The notes beneath the pieces are model-generated. The model saw only the letters and a list, made by a program, of their open reading frames with translations. It ran no database searches and was not told where the DNA came from. DNA of 52,555 nucleotides from Lingula anatina (taxonomy: Eukaryota > Brachiopoda > Lingulata > Lingulida > Lingulidae). Shown here in pieces: positions 1 to 11,787 of the stretch (its first letter is position 1; each line of letters starts with the position of its first letter). The DNA lies in NCBI RefSeq assembly GCF_001039355.2, contig NW_019775981.1, positions 1 to 52,555 of the forward strand, in the 5' to 3' direction. The translations under genes and the position numbers were made by a program.

Positions 1-52
1 ACTCACACACACCAACGCCACCACCACCGCTACCGCCACCACCCCTGGGCAA
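1..52. repeat. CA / CCACCG simple-sequence tract
   Basis: The window opens in a low-complexity tract of CA dinucleotides grading into CCACCG-like triplets. It is GC-richer than the surroundings. No gene model is supported here. Confidence 0.6.
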
Positions 53-1161
53 CCCTAAAACCTTAATAGCCGTTATCATATTAGGGTTACTCTGAATCCT
101 TACCAGTTCTACAGCGGTCGCCATTGCTTTTGCCATCTTCGCACTGTAGAAGGACAATGAAGGACAATGAAGTGTACGTAAAAGGTCTGTAATGTTATTA
201 AGAGACAACCAATTGTCTCGTGGTACAGACTACTTTCTGACCTCTGATTTGATGGTATTCTACGCCGTATCTCTGACCTTACACGGAGATGATATTTACA
301 CGTTGCATGGCAGTTGTACCTTAGGACTTTCAATGAGGTTGTATCGCAAGGTAAGTCCGTCGTGCATCAGTCTGAACAAAGTGCATTTCGGAAAGAAGGA
401 AAATGAGAATTAGGTAATTACAGCCTCGTGCGTGGACAATTCAGTCTTATTGTCATCTCTGTTGGACAGTTATATCTAATAAATGGAATACGGTTCATCG
501 ACTGTTGCAGTATTTGCCTCTATTAGTTGAGGTGACACAGCAGATACAGCTTGTGGTATAGATACAATATCGTTATCAGCCACAGGTAAACATACAGATT
601 TGAGGCACGAAGCCCATGTCAGACCTAAATTAAGAAGGGCTAGAACATACTTTTGTGTTGATTTCAAAACGGAAAACTCAAAAAAATTGAAACCAGTAAC
701 AATACCTTTAGTTTTTTGAAGTCTATATTTAAATTCGAATTTCGTGTTTTAGCAGAATTAGAAATAGAACATTATGTATATAGGACTAGGTTATATTCTT
801 TGGTTGTTAAAGGGCTTGATACTTCTGCTAGTGTTAATTTCAGTTGATTAAGGAAATTGTATTCTATTAGGGACCTGTATGCATATTTCTTCTTATTTAG
901 ATCTTTAAATGTGAAACATAGTCTACCATTGCGACAAAAAAGCAAAACATATTTAAATTACTGATATTTATTTTCACGTATATTCTAAAACATTATATAG
1001 AGATATTGGGTACATACACACTTCTTTGCTGTCAAAAAACATTTCCTTTCTACAATCTATAATTTAACATTAAAAACATTATCTCTTTAATCATTATAGA
1101 ACATTCTGGAAATCATCAAATGTCTTTAAATCTGCCATCACCCACGAGCATTACAAGATTT
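53..1161. other. Non-coding flank downstream of the GH31 gene
   Basis: AT-rich sequence with only short open frames. One minus-strand frame (476-667) could be the tail of an exon starting after an AG near 619, but nothing in it is recognisable. The segment probably contains the GH31 3' untranslated region (about 960-1161) and otherwise shows nothing I can name. Confidence 0.4.
967..972 (-). other. Candidate poly(A) signal of the GH31 gene
   Basis: TTTATT on the plus strand reads AATAAA on the minus strand. It lies about 190 nt beyond the GH31 stop codon, a normal distance for 3' end formation. The hexamer alone is weak evidence in AT-rich DNA. Confidence 0.4.
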
Positions 1162-4100
1162 TTAGTTTACTAAAGTGTATTTCATACTGAAAGTACGTCC
1201 ACCCGGTGCATTTGCACCGTACCCGTGGCAAGACGGAGAGCTGCGTACCCATAGCACGCTTTTCGCTGTGTCATAGGTATAAGCACACGCGGGTTCTGAT
1301 TTTATATCAACAGACACCAAGTCAGTCCAGTTTTTAACTTGCGTGTACCCATTCACCACGGCGTTATTAGCTAGTGAATTGGCGATCTGAAATATCATCA
1401 GACGGTTTACAGGGTCCTCGATATGAACGGTGGCGGTAAAAGTCTTGTTCGGGGGGTTAGATGTTGGATACATGGAAACTGTGGTGCCGTCCCACGCCTC
1501 CCCAGTGGCACCAAAGGTTGCGTTGGGCCACAACCACCAGTGGAAAAGGTCGGACCTGTCGCTGTAAGACGTTACTCGAGGGTCCGCTGATTTTCCTAGT
1601 GTCCATACGCTTGGATCGAGGGTTGGGACTGCAGAACCTTGACGCAGAATAGAAAGAAAAACAATACATTAAGCGATGTCATAATACTTATTTTCAATTT
1701 GTATTTTAAGACTGTTTGATATCCTTAAATATTCTCGAGTCCTACAGAAAATGTTGCGTACATTAAAAGATGAACGGTCTTTAATGTCATAACACTTAAT
1801 ATATAATAAATAAAATTTTCACGCCTCTTACGAAGGAAGACAATGTGTCATACCTGCTCTGACAAATAGTGGAGTCACCTCTAAAGGTGCGTTCACATGT
1901 TTGGTCTGGCTACCTTGCAATAAAGGCCCAGCTCCTATACGGAAGCGTCCGTCTGTGTCTTTATCGTACTCGGCAGCGTAATTGAAGTCGATCCATTCAG
2001 TTTGCGCCGGGGCCATGCTAGTGTCCTGTGGCAGATACACGTCTTGGGAAGTATCCCCTTTTTTTAGAACCGGTGCCACCAAGAAGGCTGGTCCAAACAT
2101 GAACTGTTGGTCTTGTTTTACGGCTGTTTGGTCATTTGGAAAACTGAGAATATGATGTCTCATTATTGGTATCCCAACCCGCCTTGATATATGTGCTTGG
2201 GTGTAGATGTATGGGAAAAGCGCCATTCGAAGTTTACACTGTTTTCTCCATGCAAATTCTCCTTCGGGCCAGTCAAAGATCTGTGACTTCGGTTGCCCAG
2301 CCAGAGAGCCCCCACCGTCCTGTGCTCTCATTATCCCGGAAAAAGTACCAACCTGTGACCAGCGTATCCACAACTCCAAACTAGGTGGGACAATCCACGC
2401 ATACCCACCGATATCGGATCCAATGAATGGAAATCCCGAGAGGCTTCCGCTCAGCATGGCATGCACTTGAGCGGGAAGACCCGAGTCCTGGGACCAATCG
2501 GACATCGGGTCCCCAGTCCAGTGGGCCCAGCTAACTGCACCCGATCCTGTGTATCCGGATCGGCAAAAGAAGATATACGGCGGAGCGTAGTCATCCTTGG
2601 GATCGGTGTCGATGGAATCGAAGAATGTCTTCACTGCGCTTTCATACAGTATTGGGTACTTGTTATGAATTTGCCTACCCATCAGGCCGTTATTAAAGCT
2701 ACATTCAGGGTCAATATTTTCCCCATAGTCTGTCATAAAGCCGGAGTAACCCATATCAATCGATTCCTTTAGTTGGTTTCCGTACCATGCTACGGCTCCA
2801 GGAGCCGTAAAATCCAACACGGCAGCCTTTAGGACGATAGAACTCACTGTCCGGAAGGCAATTATATCTGTCTTTCCGTTGAACTTCACAAAGTATCCCT
2901 TCTTTTCGGCATCTTCGAATACAGGATTGTAGTTCGTGACTACTCTTGTGTTGTAGTAGGCAAGAGGATTGACACCGAGTTTTTTCAAAGCTTTGTTTCT
3001 TGACAGAATTGCACTTTCTTGTCCTCTTTGCTGTCCAAGGGGCAAGAATTGTACTTCGTCGTATTCGATGCTATACGGAATGTCCCTTTTCAGTAAGATA
3101 TTCGCAGCATCGATTGATCTATTTGTGCCATTTATACGGAGAGCATCGGCAGCTGTGATCCAGACGCCGAATTCATAGGGAGGGGGTATCAGAGACCGAC
3201 CCGTGGAATGAGTGTAAGCACGAACAACGGACGCTGCATCACCAATGTAAACGACGAGATCCAGCAAAGTGTCTTCAACTTCTACTAAATACCCCTCTTT
3301 ATGTGTTTTGCACATGTCCCAGTTTGAGCGAAGAGAGGTATTCATGTATATGCCATATCCTGAGGAGGATACAAAGTAAGGGGATGGTGAATAGGTCTGT
3401 GTCGGATTCATATCAGGTAAACGATTTTTTGGAAAGATTGTAAACCCCCAGCCCCCGCCTTCAGCCCATGAGTACACATATTGTCCTCTTTGGTTTACAG
3501 CGTTGTATCGGACACCGAACCCGTAATACCCCTCGTTTTCCTTTGCTAAAAACCCAATGCTCGTGCGCAGTTGGCCAGACAACGTGCATATTGACATAAA
3601 TGTTTCTTCTATGTTTTGCTTCGGATATGGAATAAAATCGATGATCAGTTTGCCAGCTTTATCGAGAACTTCCATGCAAATGTTGCAAATAGTAGCAGTG
3701 GGATTACCATGTGTGCAAAAATGTACTTTCTCGCAAATTTCTTTCGCGGTTAAATTCTGGATCAGCAATCCGTAGACGACATCGCCCACGGCTTTCATGC
3801 TATTTAGGCATAAGGGATTGTCAGGTTCTGGCACAACTCTAGAACCACTCTTATCGAACAGCTCCGCCTTTAACATCACCTGATTCTCTGTCACATTACC
3901 TACGACAAATCCAATGGTGTGCCCCTCAGATGAATTTGTCCCTAGTCTTAAAAACGCTTGAGTCTTGTCCTGGGATAGATTCCAAGATATAAGACTGTTC
4001 ACTACCATTCGATCTATCTGGTGCATGAAGCGCCACGAATACCCATTATAAATATGGGGTTCCATTCCTAACCACTTTGACACCCCCAGTGTACCCCACT

Positions 4101-4568
4101 GGTCTGGTACACTTAGGAGCACGGTCCTGGTGACACCTTGTGTAGAGAACTCAATAGTAAGCTGCCATGTATCTTTGCTTAATTTCACTGTTAGATGCCC
4201 ACCGGAGATGACCATGTCATTGTTTTGAAGGCTGCATGACAATATTTCGTATTTGCCATTAACGCTATTGCTTGATGCTATGCTTAGGGCTATTAACACT
4301 GCGTGGCAGGCAATGGCGACCTGAAATGAACGAATGAGACTATAAAAAGCATGAATGATATTAATCACTTTTATAGCAATATTGAAATATAATAACTTTA
4401 ACAATTTTGGATCATTAAACCATATTAACCATTTTGTAAAATATAGTGGAATTATGTAACTTTGATAATATGTTAAGATTATAAGATTTAATTTAATAAG
4501 AAATATTAAAAAATGTAACAAATATACTATAGACTAAAAACACGTACCCAAAATTTAGTTAACGCCAT
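1162..4568 (-). CDS. Secreted glycoside hydrolase family 31 enzyme (alpha-glycosidase), complete, 3 coding exons
   Basis: Retaining exo-alpha-glycosidase of family GH31, predicted to be secreted or luminal. Coding exons on the minus strand: 4548-4568, 1854-4320 and 1162-1637. The spliced phases agree and give about 987 aa. The start ATG at 4568 encodes MALTKFW, which joins VAIACHAVLIALSIASS to make a good signal peptide. The large exon alone would begin with an implausible intron-derived leader, which is why I chose this start. A beta-sandwich N-terminal half precedes the catalytic barrel. The nucleophile motif is MTDYGE (Asp about residue 538) and the acid/base region is HWTGDPMSDW (Asp about 611), 73 residues apart as usual in GH31. 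D-x-G-E matches the YicI/YihQ/MYORG style rather than the WIDMNE of acid alpha-glucosidases, so substrate is uncertain (xyloside, galactoside and sulfoquinovoside are all possible). Many N-x-S/T sites fit secretion. The last exon encodes a C-terminal beta-rich domain. The 2.47-kb uninterrupted exon is unusually long for this window. Confidence 0.88.
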
Positions 4569-4624
4569 ATTCCTCCCTCTAATCACTCTTTGGTTACATG
4601 CAATATCATTAACCGACAGAAAGG

Positions 4625-4640
4625 TCCATATATAAATAAT
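4625..4640 (-). promoter_or_regulatory. TATA-like element upstream of the GH31 gene
   Basis: On the minus strand this reads ATTATTTATATATGG, a TATA-like box about 60-70 nt upstream of the GH31 ATG. That leaves room for a short 5' leader. Support is positional only. Confidence 0.3.
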
Positions 4641-5000
4641 ATCTGTTAATAAGGTCAGTGCACTAAATATTTAGTACATTTTGTGCGACGGAATGTATTC
4701 ACTGCTAGGGCTGACCATTGTAATCAACGTTGATAATACACCATGCGTTTGGAACTTGTACATCATATGATACCTAAATATAGAGCATTGTTGAACCAAC
4801 TCTAGTGCTATTATCTTCATGTTTTCACTGGTGTCGACGTAATGAGTTAGTACAATTAATAAGTTATTTTTATAAACAGTCTTTTTTGCACCCTAATATG
4901 TCTTCTTTCTTATTTTTATTATTTTTTCTATCTTCAGCGATACTCTATGCTTATTTTGCATTTAATTTCATAATTTACTTGTCTGTGCTTGTCTTTTTGT

Positions 5001-5067
5001 CATTTATTTATTTATTTATTAGCACTATTAATTTTTTGCTTGCGTTTTATTTATTTATTTATTTTTA
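5001..5067. repeat. TTTA tetranucleotide microsatellites
   Basis: Two blocks of TTTA repeats (about 5001-5020 and 5046-5067) separated by AT-rich sequence, inside a larger T-rich tract. They account for the Phe/Leu/Tyr/Ile-rich open frames read through this area. Confidence 0.75.
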
Positions 5068-6802
5068 TTCTTCTTCTATCAATTCAACAAAGTCTTCTTT
5101 TAGTAGTTTATTCCTTTTTGCTGACTGAAAGAAAAAACGGTATCAGAGTTTTTCACCAAGTTCTTAACTCTACGGCAAGGCTGAGTATAGAATAAAAAAA
5201 AACGCATAGACTTCCCCTCTGAAGCCCGGTTTTTTTTTTCTTTTTTTTTTACTGACATAATGAAGAGCAATGCAATCATTCCATTTGATACTATAATCTT
5301 TATTGCTTAAAATGATCGTTAACATTTTAATTGTTGAGACTGTAATCGTGGGGTTGCTTCAGACATGGATATTTCTGTATTGTTCAGTAATTGATGTATT
5401 GATAAGATGGATTTATTTAATGTATCCCAATCAATCTTCAACTTGATAATGCACGGATCTGGAATTAGTTTACATAACNTTCACGACAAATATGCATTCG
5501 TTCTAAAAATAAATGAAATAAATTGCATTAGTTTCTGCACATTATCAGAAACGCAATTCTCTTTCTTGGTCGAATTTTGAATTAGATGTTTTTAGAACTG
5601 CCATTTCCAGTCTACATATTTCTTTCTTTTGACAGAGGAGACACGTTAAAAATATGAAAATCATTTTAAGAGCTAAAAGTTGAGCCTCAATTTATCAAGT
5701 CGCCAGTGCAAACTTTCGCGCTTTTTCCGATCGTCGAGTAATCACCGCATTATGCTAATGATGTAACAGAAATTATCCAATCAGATTAAGATAAAGCAGC
5801 TCTTGCTTCCAGGTGGCAGGTGAGTTCTAGCAAAATATTTCGGGAGAACAAGACGAGAAATTACATCTTACCTGCGCAAGATGCATTTAGAATAGAAGAC
5901 CAAGCAATAAAATATCTATAAAAAGGTTAAAATCCTATTCATACATTGACAGGTTAGCAAAGATTCTCTCCCAGTAGTTACTGCTGAACAGACAACATAG
6001 GGAATTCTGTAAAAAGAAAACACTTTGCGTACATTTAGCAAACTGAATTGATATTTGAAGCCTCTATATTTGCCAAACACTGCATTTCCTTGTGCCCTCG
6101 ACACCATGGTAAAAAAAAAAGCTTGGGATTTTTTTTACAAGTGGCTTTACTTTGAAGGCCCAGCTAAACTGATCAGGGCTGGGAAAACCCCGTCACGAGT
6201 AAATTTTCTCTATCTCCTTATCTTGTCTGTATTAATATTGTTTTATTTAATTTTTCACTATTCGGTACTTTTTCTATATTGTAAATACTTTCACACGTGG
6301 ACCAATTACATTATTAGTGCTAGCTCTATACCGATAGAATATTCTAAAATTGCAAAATTATTTTTGAGAGTCTATCCCTTTGCTCCCTCGGAAACGTAAG
6401 TCCGTCTTTCCCCTCCCTCTCCTTGTAAGCATTGGTCTTTATTGATTTTAATTAGAATTATCTGTGATAAATCGCCATGTTATGCTCCATGTTAGTAAAA
6501 TAATGTTTTGAAAGAGGCTGAGGTTCCCATTGATAAACACCGAGCAAGGCATGCCTTGATAAGCTTGCCGGTCAGAGGTTAAATCCCTGGAGATGACCAA
6601 GCTACTGGTGTCTAAATTTCAATATTTAGAAACGGTCTAGTTTTGCTGTCAGTGAGAACTACTGCTTTCCTGCGAAGAGAAACACGTAGACGTATGCAGT
6701 AGATGGACTCGGTCAGTTTGAAGAATTTGTCGACGGAGACGTTGAACTAGTCTTTCTTGAAGCCTATATATCTGTGATATGACATGAATATTTAATACCT
6801 GA

Positions 6803-7214
6803 AATAGCGGTTTACACTACGCTTGTGGCAAATCAAACAAATGGAACACGTACATAGCTCACGACACCGCGTACTTCCAGCGTAAGGCTTATATATTCAG
6901 ATCTTGGGGGATCTTCGCACAATTAACGCCGGATTTACGCAAGCTACAACTTAGCGTCGAGGTTTTAAGTGGGATCACAACATATGTCTCCAGACTACAA
7001 TGCGTAGTTAATGGAAGAATTGTTTTAAGGAGAGCGTGTACAAACACTTTTAGGTTAGAATACACACGGGATCGCGTAAGAGTGTTGATAGAAGTTAGGC
7101 AAACACCAGGCGTAGCTGGCACGACGAGATTCCATCCGCAGAGCTCCGACACCGTAACTGGGACATTTTGGAACCCGCAGCAGAGAAAAGTAATTAGCCA
7201 GAACAGCAACCGTG
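6803..7214 (+). other. Exon-like open segment ending at a strong splice donor; unknown
   Basis: An open frame of about 137 codons runs on the plus strand from just after TGA (6800-6802) to CGT G|GTAAGT at 7214/7215, an excellent splice donor. Base composition is more balanced than the flanks. The translation looks protein-like, for example AYFQRKAYIFRSW and DTVTGTFWNPQQ. There is no obvious start ATG; an AG acceptor before CGTAAG at about 6881 is possible. The opposite strand is also open (6889-7266, 125 aa beginning MVDTTNFRSK), so strand is uncertain. I do not recognise a family. It could be an orphan exon, a decayed gene or a transposon relic. Confidence 0.25.
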
Positions 7215-8862
7215 GTAAGTGATAGTTTTCTAAGATTTTGCTTCTGAAATTTGTGGTGTCAACCACATGTTTTTGCAGCAGTTACTTTGTTGGCATAGGA
7301 TAACGATCGGTTGTCGCAGGGACCTACAATATTTAACTCAAAACAAAATGGCAGCCTCACTCTTTTCGATAATTTTGGTGGACCGATCGTCTATGACACG
7401 GTTCTTATTGTAGGCAGTAACCGCTTGCGGTAAAATGATTTAGATGTTCACCGTTTCCACTAGCGGGGTGGTTAAGTGGATTTTTAAGGATACATCACAG
7501 ATCCTTCAGGTTCACGGAAACTATCCGACTTAATTATATCCCTTAAGTTATAAACAGAATTAAGATGTTATGACATTCGACCACCATGATGGCGACAATA
7601 AATGACCGGGATAAGATTTTCCTAGAAATTTTATTGCTTAAATCATTGGCGTCGACAACGTTGACACGCAGAATAAGTTAAGTAAAATTTAACCGTAATA
7701 TCTTTGAAGACGACTACTATCTGTGAAAACGACGGCAAAAGGTATACATTCGAGCTACACGATGTCAGTACAGTGCATTGATGTACACCAATATTTAACA
7801 TACAGATAAGTGGAATATTTAACCTAAAAAAGAAGATAGCCACCCCGAAAAAAAATAGACACGCTATCTGGAAAGAATGAATTTAAAGCCCCCCTTTTCT
7901 TTGTGGTTTATCCCTGACTAATACACAAGGAATTGTACAGTATGTTTAATCTTCAGATTAGTCGTGGTTGTTTAAAGCAAATGGAACCTTCAAAATATAT
8001 TTTATTCGTATATAAATACACGTTTGACATTTAGAGACTCCCCTCATAAAAAAGCAGCCTTCGACCATGCTCACGAAAATTTGATTTTGCGCAATTCATC
8101 ATGTTTAGTTCAAAACATATCGCTTTTTTCATAACTAAGAAAATTTAAATACTGAAATGGGTGACATTGGATTTTTCAACATGGCGTAAAAATTATTTAT
8201 AGGCAGAAAGTAGCTTACGTGATTTATCACTCACAGCTCACAATGTTGAATACAGTTTTAAAAAATCATATATCCAAACATGTTATTATGCATACAAAGC
8301 CATTTATTATTTCTGTAATTATTTGGTAAGTGCTTCCGTTTAAAAATGTAAGCAATTATATTCTGAATTGTAAAAAATATTTTCTTCAAAAATCCTTGAA
8401 GTTCTTGAAGTCCTTTTATGCAGTCATATTTCAATCTGTTATTTCGATGCAAATTTTTTAGCGTGCATATTAGGCTTACTTATTTTTTGTGAATAGATAG
8501 ATTGAAAATAAGACTGAGCTTCTACTACTTAAGGCAACAAGTATAATTAGAAAAATTCGTGTTCCATTTTTTTAAAGAACAATTCCAATTGCGTTCCTAT
8601 TTAGTGGTTTTTAGCTTTCCATTTTCCTAACTTGGCACAAGTGGAAATAGTTGTCAAAGCTATAATGGTTCGATTAATTGCTATTTTGTCAGGAAATTTT
8701 GTTTCTGTCATCCTGTTCACGTAATTGTGTTTAATAATGTTACAAATTGCAAACACAAAAGAAATTATAAGGACATGCATGTACGCCGCAAGATCATGAC
8801 ATCTTTAAGAAACATACAATGTAAAAATAATGGACCTAATCTAGTGAATGCAACAAAGTAAA

Positions 8863-8864
<2 letters not shown>

Positions 8865-8915
<51 letters not shown>
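8865..8915. repeat. AAT trinucleotide microsatellite
   Basis: About 17 uninterrupted AAT/ATA units, followed to about 8950 by degenerate AATA/GTAAATAA repeats. Confidence 0.9.
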
Positions 8916-11787
8916 GATAAATGAATAAATAAAGTAAATAAATAAAATAAAAAAGTAAAAGAGACAGGTATATGTAGAGGAAATGTGAATTATATATTTA
9001 GTGAAACAATTTTAAACGATCCAGAAGCTTTGTATAAAAAAATATAAATCGTTTGTTGATGATGTTATGCTGTTTCCTCACTGAAATTTCGAGTTTCCTT
9101 TAATTTGCATTGTATAATAAGCCACAAATTATGTGCTGCTAGTTTTGTGGATATTAATGTATGGAAAAGTAACGACAAAATCATTTCATTACGAAGTATT
9201 TAAGCTTACATGTATAATGCATTCTGCTGATCTCACTGGAATACATGTACATGTGCAGTGGAAAGTGAAATGCGCAAGGATGCCATTACACATTACGTTG
9301 TGTTAATATATTTTTGCTTTTATGTTTATATGAATTAAAAAAGGCTTCGTACCTTTAAGCTCAGGTCAACTTATGTCCAGCGTGTAAGCACAACACCTGA
9401 ATTTTTCTAATCCGTATAAATGCATTGTAGAAGCATAAACAACATAATTCATGCAAGTACATACATTGTTTGAAAGATATTTTTAAACTTTGTACAATGT
9501 TATGATGAAGAATATAATTCTGCGAAACATTTTTTATCACTTTCAATAAGGGTATTTTGCAATTTTTTGTGCATTTTTTCATTTATCTTGTTTTCGTAAT
9601 GATGAATCCTTTTTCAATCGCGTTCACACCTACGAAAAAATGCAGATTTTCTTTATTAAAGTAATTTAGTTTTATAGCCTTTTTACACGTATATTTTCGT
9701 TTGAACAATGATTATTGTTTACGTTGATCTCCACATTCTCTCCAGGTTTAAGTCTGTGGGCAGGATACGAAAATCTTGGCCCTGGTCGAGTAGTACAAAT
9801 TAAACAAAGCTGCTTTCTTCAGCAAATGTCAGGGGAAATTACATAGAAACAGAATCTTATGTAGTAAAAGAAAGATAATTAGATTGAAAAACATTATTTG
9901 GATTTTGATGGTACTTGCATGAAATATATAACATCGGAAATTACTGTGTGTGTTTTATTGATATAATGAAACCAAAAGGCGGATATGGTATTTATGATAA
10001 TAACAAAAGGGGTTTGCATTGATGTCACAGGCACAGTCCCAATCCAAGCATATTCTAAATCCACCAATCCCAATTTGGCATAATGCATTTATTGTTAAAA
10101 GTTCATTTGTTAGTAAGGCCTGACTGCGATTAAACTTGATCAAAGAAAGCAGATGGAATGGAATAGTCTATTTTAACTACTAGCAAATGAATGTCGTTTT
10201 GTATATACCAAAGTATACCATTACATACGACACCAACACAAACTGGCCTCTAACCTGTGAATTAATCTTTAACCTGTAAAACCTGTAACCTGTAGTTACT
10301 TGCACCTTACTTATTAACTTCTTTAAGCCTGTAATTTGAAGTGGTTGCTATTGTCAACATGTAAGTGTAGTCTTTTGCATATTCGAAATATTTGATATTT
10401 TGAATTCGAATTTTGATTAAAAAATACGAAATCATTATGCAAGGTTTCCAAGCACTAAACATTATCTCTAGAGAGCAATAATAGGGAACCTTGAATTTAT
10501 ATAGCGGAGAAATTATGATTTATCAAATATATGCAATATCGTATTTGGTGGAGCGTATTTCTTTTAGAGAATAGCCAAATTTTAACGCATAATAATATTT
10601 TGTCAGGAGAAAAACTTTAACGTTCGTATCTATTAGATAAAATTATATTGCCATTATATTTTCTATTAAACATTTATATTGCAATGGGAACACTAGTTGT
10701 GATAGTTGGAGTATAGGGATAGAAAAAACTAATTCTGACGTTAGGAACTTACAGGTTTGAAATTGAAGATTTTCATCATCTCAAAGATGAAATGTCCAAA
10801 CAATAGCTCACAATACCAAGTCTTCACTGGAATTTTTTAACAGAACTATCGGCATTAATTTTTTCGGCATTAATTTGCTTTTGATGCTGATAAACTTTTT
10901 TGGGCAATTAATTAAATACCAGAGTTTTGAAGAATCTTGTTCAAGTTTATATCTGACAGCTGTTGGTAAACAGTGATATAAATGACATTTATTTCCCACC
11001 AGAAGTGGGACGAAAGAGGTGGGGATGTAAGGGAGCGTATGGGATCTGCTATCTTAGCAATACACGCACAGTTATACACGCGAAAATCAGTAGCTGGTTC
11101 TAATTAACTGAATCCAAAGCACGACAAACTATATGCTCGGTCAAACAATCGAGAATACAAAGACTGCGCACCATTTATTAACACACATTTGAAATGCCAA
11201 AGTCCAACGTTCATTCACCACCCAAACCCATTTCCTGAACTTTGAGGGTTTGAGTCCAATTTTTCTTCCTTATAAATGAGATGCCAAGCGGCGTAGACAT
11301 GCCTAGTAACAAGGACTAAACACGTGGTTGGGTGATGATAAGTGTAATTAAATGAGCGGTTTGGGGTTCGAGTATTATACCGACAAAATTTGAACAAAAC
11401 GAAAAATGCGTTGTAGTATAAAAACGTAGTTGAATTTTCATGCTATTTTAAAGTCTAACTTTCTTTAATACTATCTTTTTATTACTATTACTGTTAGCAT
11501 ATAGGATACATGACATGTTAAACCACTAATTTATAAAAACATGCCTACCATTTAAAGTTCTGCAAATAGCATAACAACGCGGAAAAGTATGTTGCCACTT
11601 CTTGTCAGTAATGAGATTTTTTTAATCTTTTTAAATTCTAGGTCAAGGCTTTTTTGCAGTTGACATCTTAAGACTTTTGTTTGTGCTTAAGCCAAGAGAC
11701 ATGGGTTGTCCTCGTTGATCAAGAGACAACTTTTGATAAATTGCGGATTAGTTCAGGGGGAGATATTACAACTTATCTGAGAAAAGT

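Larger units (their letters stand above)
4641..11787. other. Long gene-poor intergenic region
   Basis: About 7 kb between the GH31 promoter and the PERCC1-like gene. It is mostly AT-rich, with T-rich tracts, TTTA and AAT microsatellites and a run of AACCTGT-like words near 10250-10310. An N at 5479 marks a scaffold join with no duplication visible beside it. Open frames here are short and low-complexity, except the segment at 6803-7214, listed separately. A longer plus-strand frame (6055-6399) has the composition of AT-rich non-coding DNA. No tRNA or rRNA gene was recognised. Confidence 0.5.

Noticed and set aside
476-667. 63-codon minus-strand frame with a possible acceptor near 619
   Set aside because: No recognisable family, weak splice context and no partner exon in the window.
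1828-4521. Reading the GH31 gene as one 897-aa frame starting at 4521
   Set aside because: The first ~67 residues translate AT-rich intron sequence. Splicing to the ATG at 4568 gives a proper signal peptide, and a third exon supplies the conserved C-terminal region.
6055-6399. 114-codon plus-strand frame rich in Phe/Leu/Tyr
   Set aside because: Its composition is what translated AT-rich DNA gives. No domain, signal or splice context supports it.
6541-6600. tRNA-like words (GGTTAAATCCC) near 6570-6580
   Set aside because: No matching acceptor stem or A box; not a tRNA.
6889-7266. 125-codon minus-strand frame with a hydrophobic start
   Set aside because: It mirrors the plus-strand open segment, which ends at a better splice donor. 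I kept one entry and noted the strand doubt there.
8865-8950. Regular AAT array considered as a CRISPR-like or structured repeat
   Set aside because: It is a plain microsatellite with no spacers.
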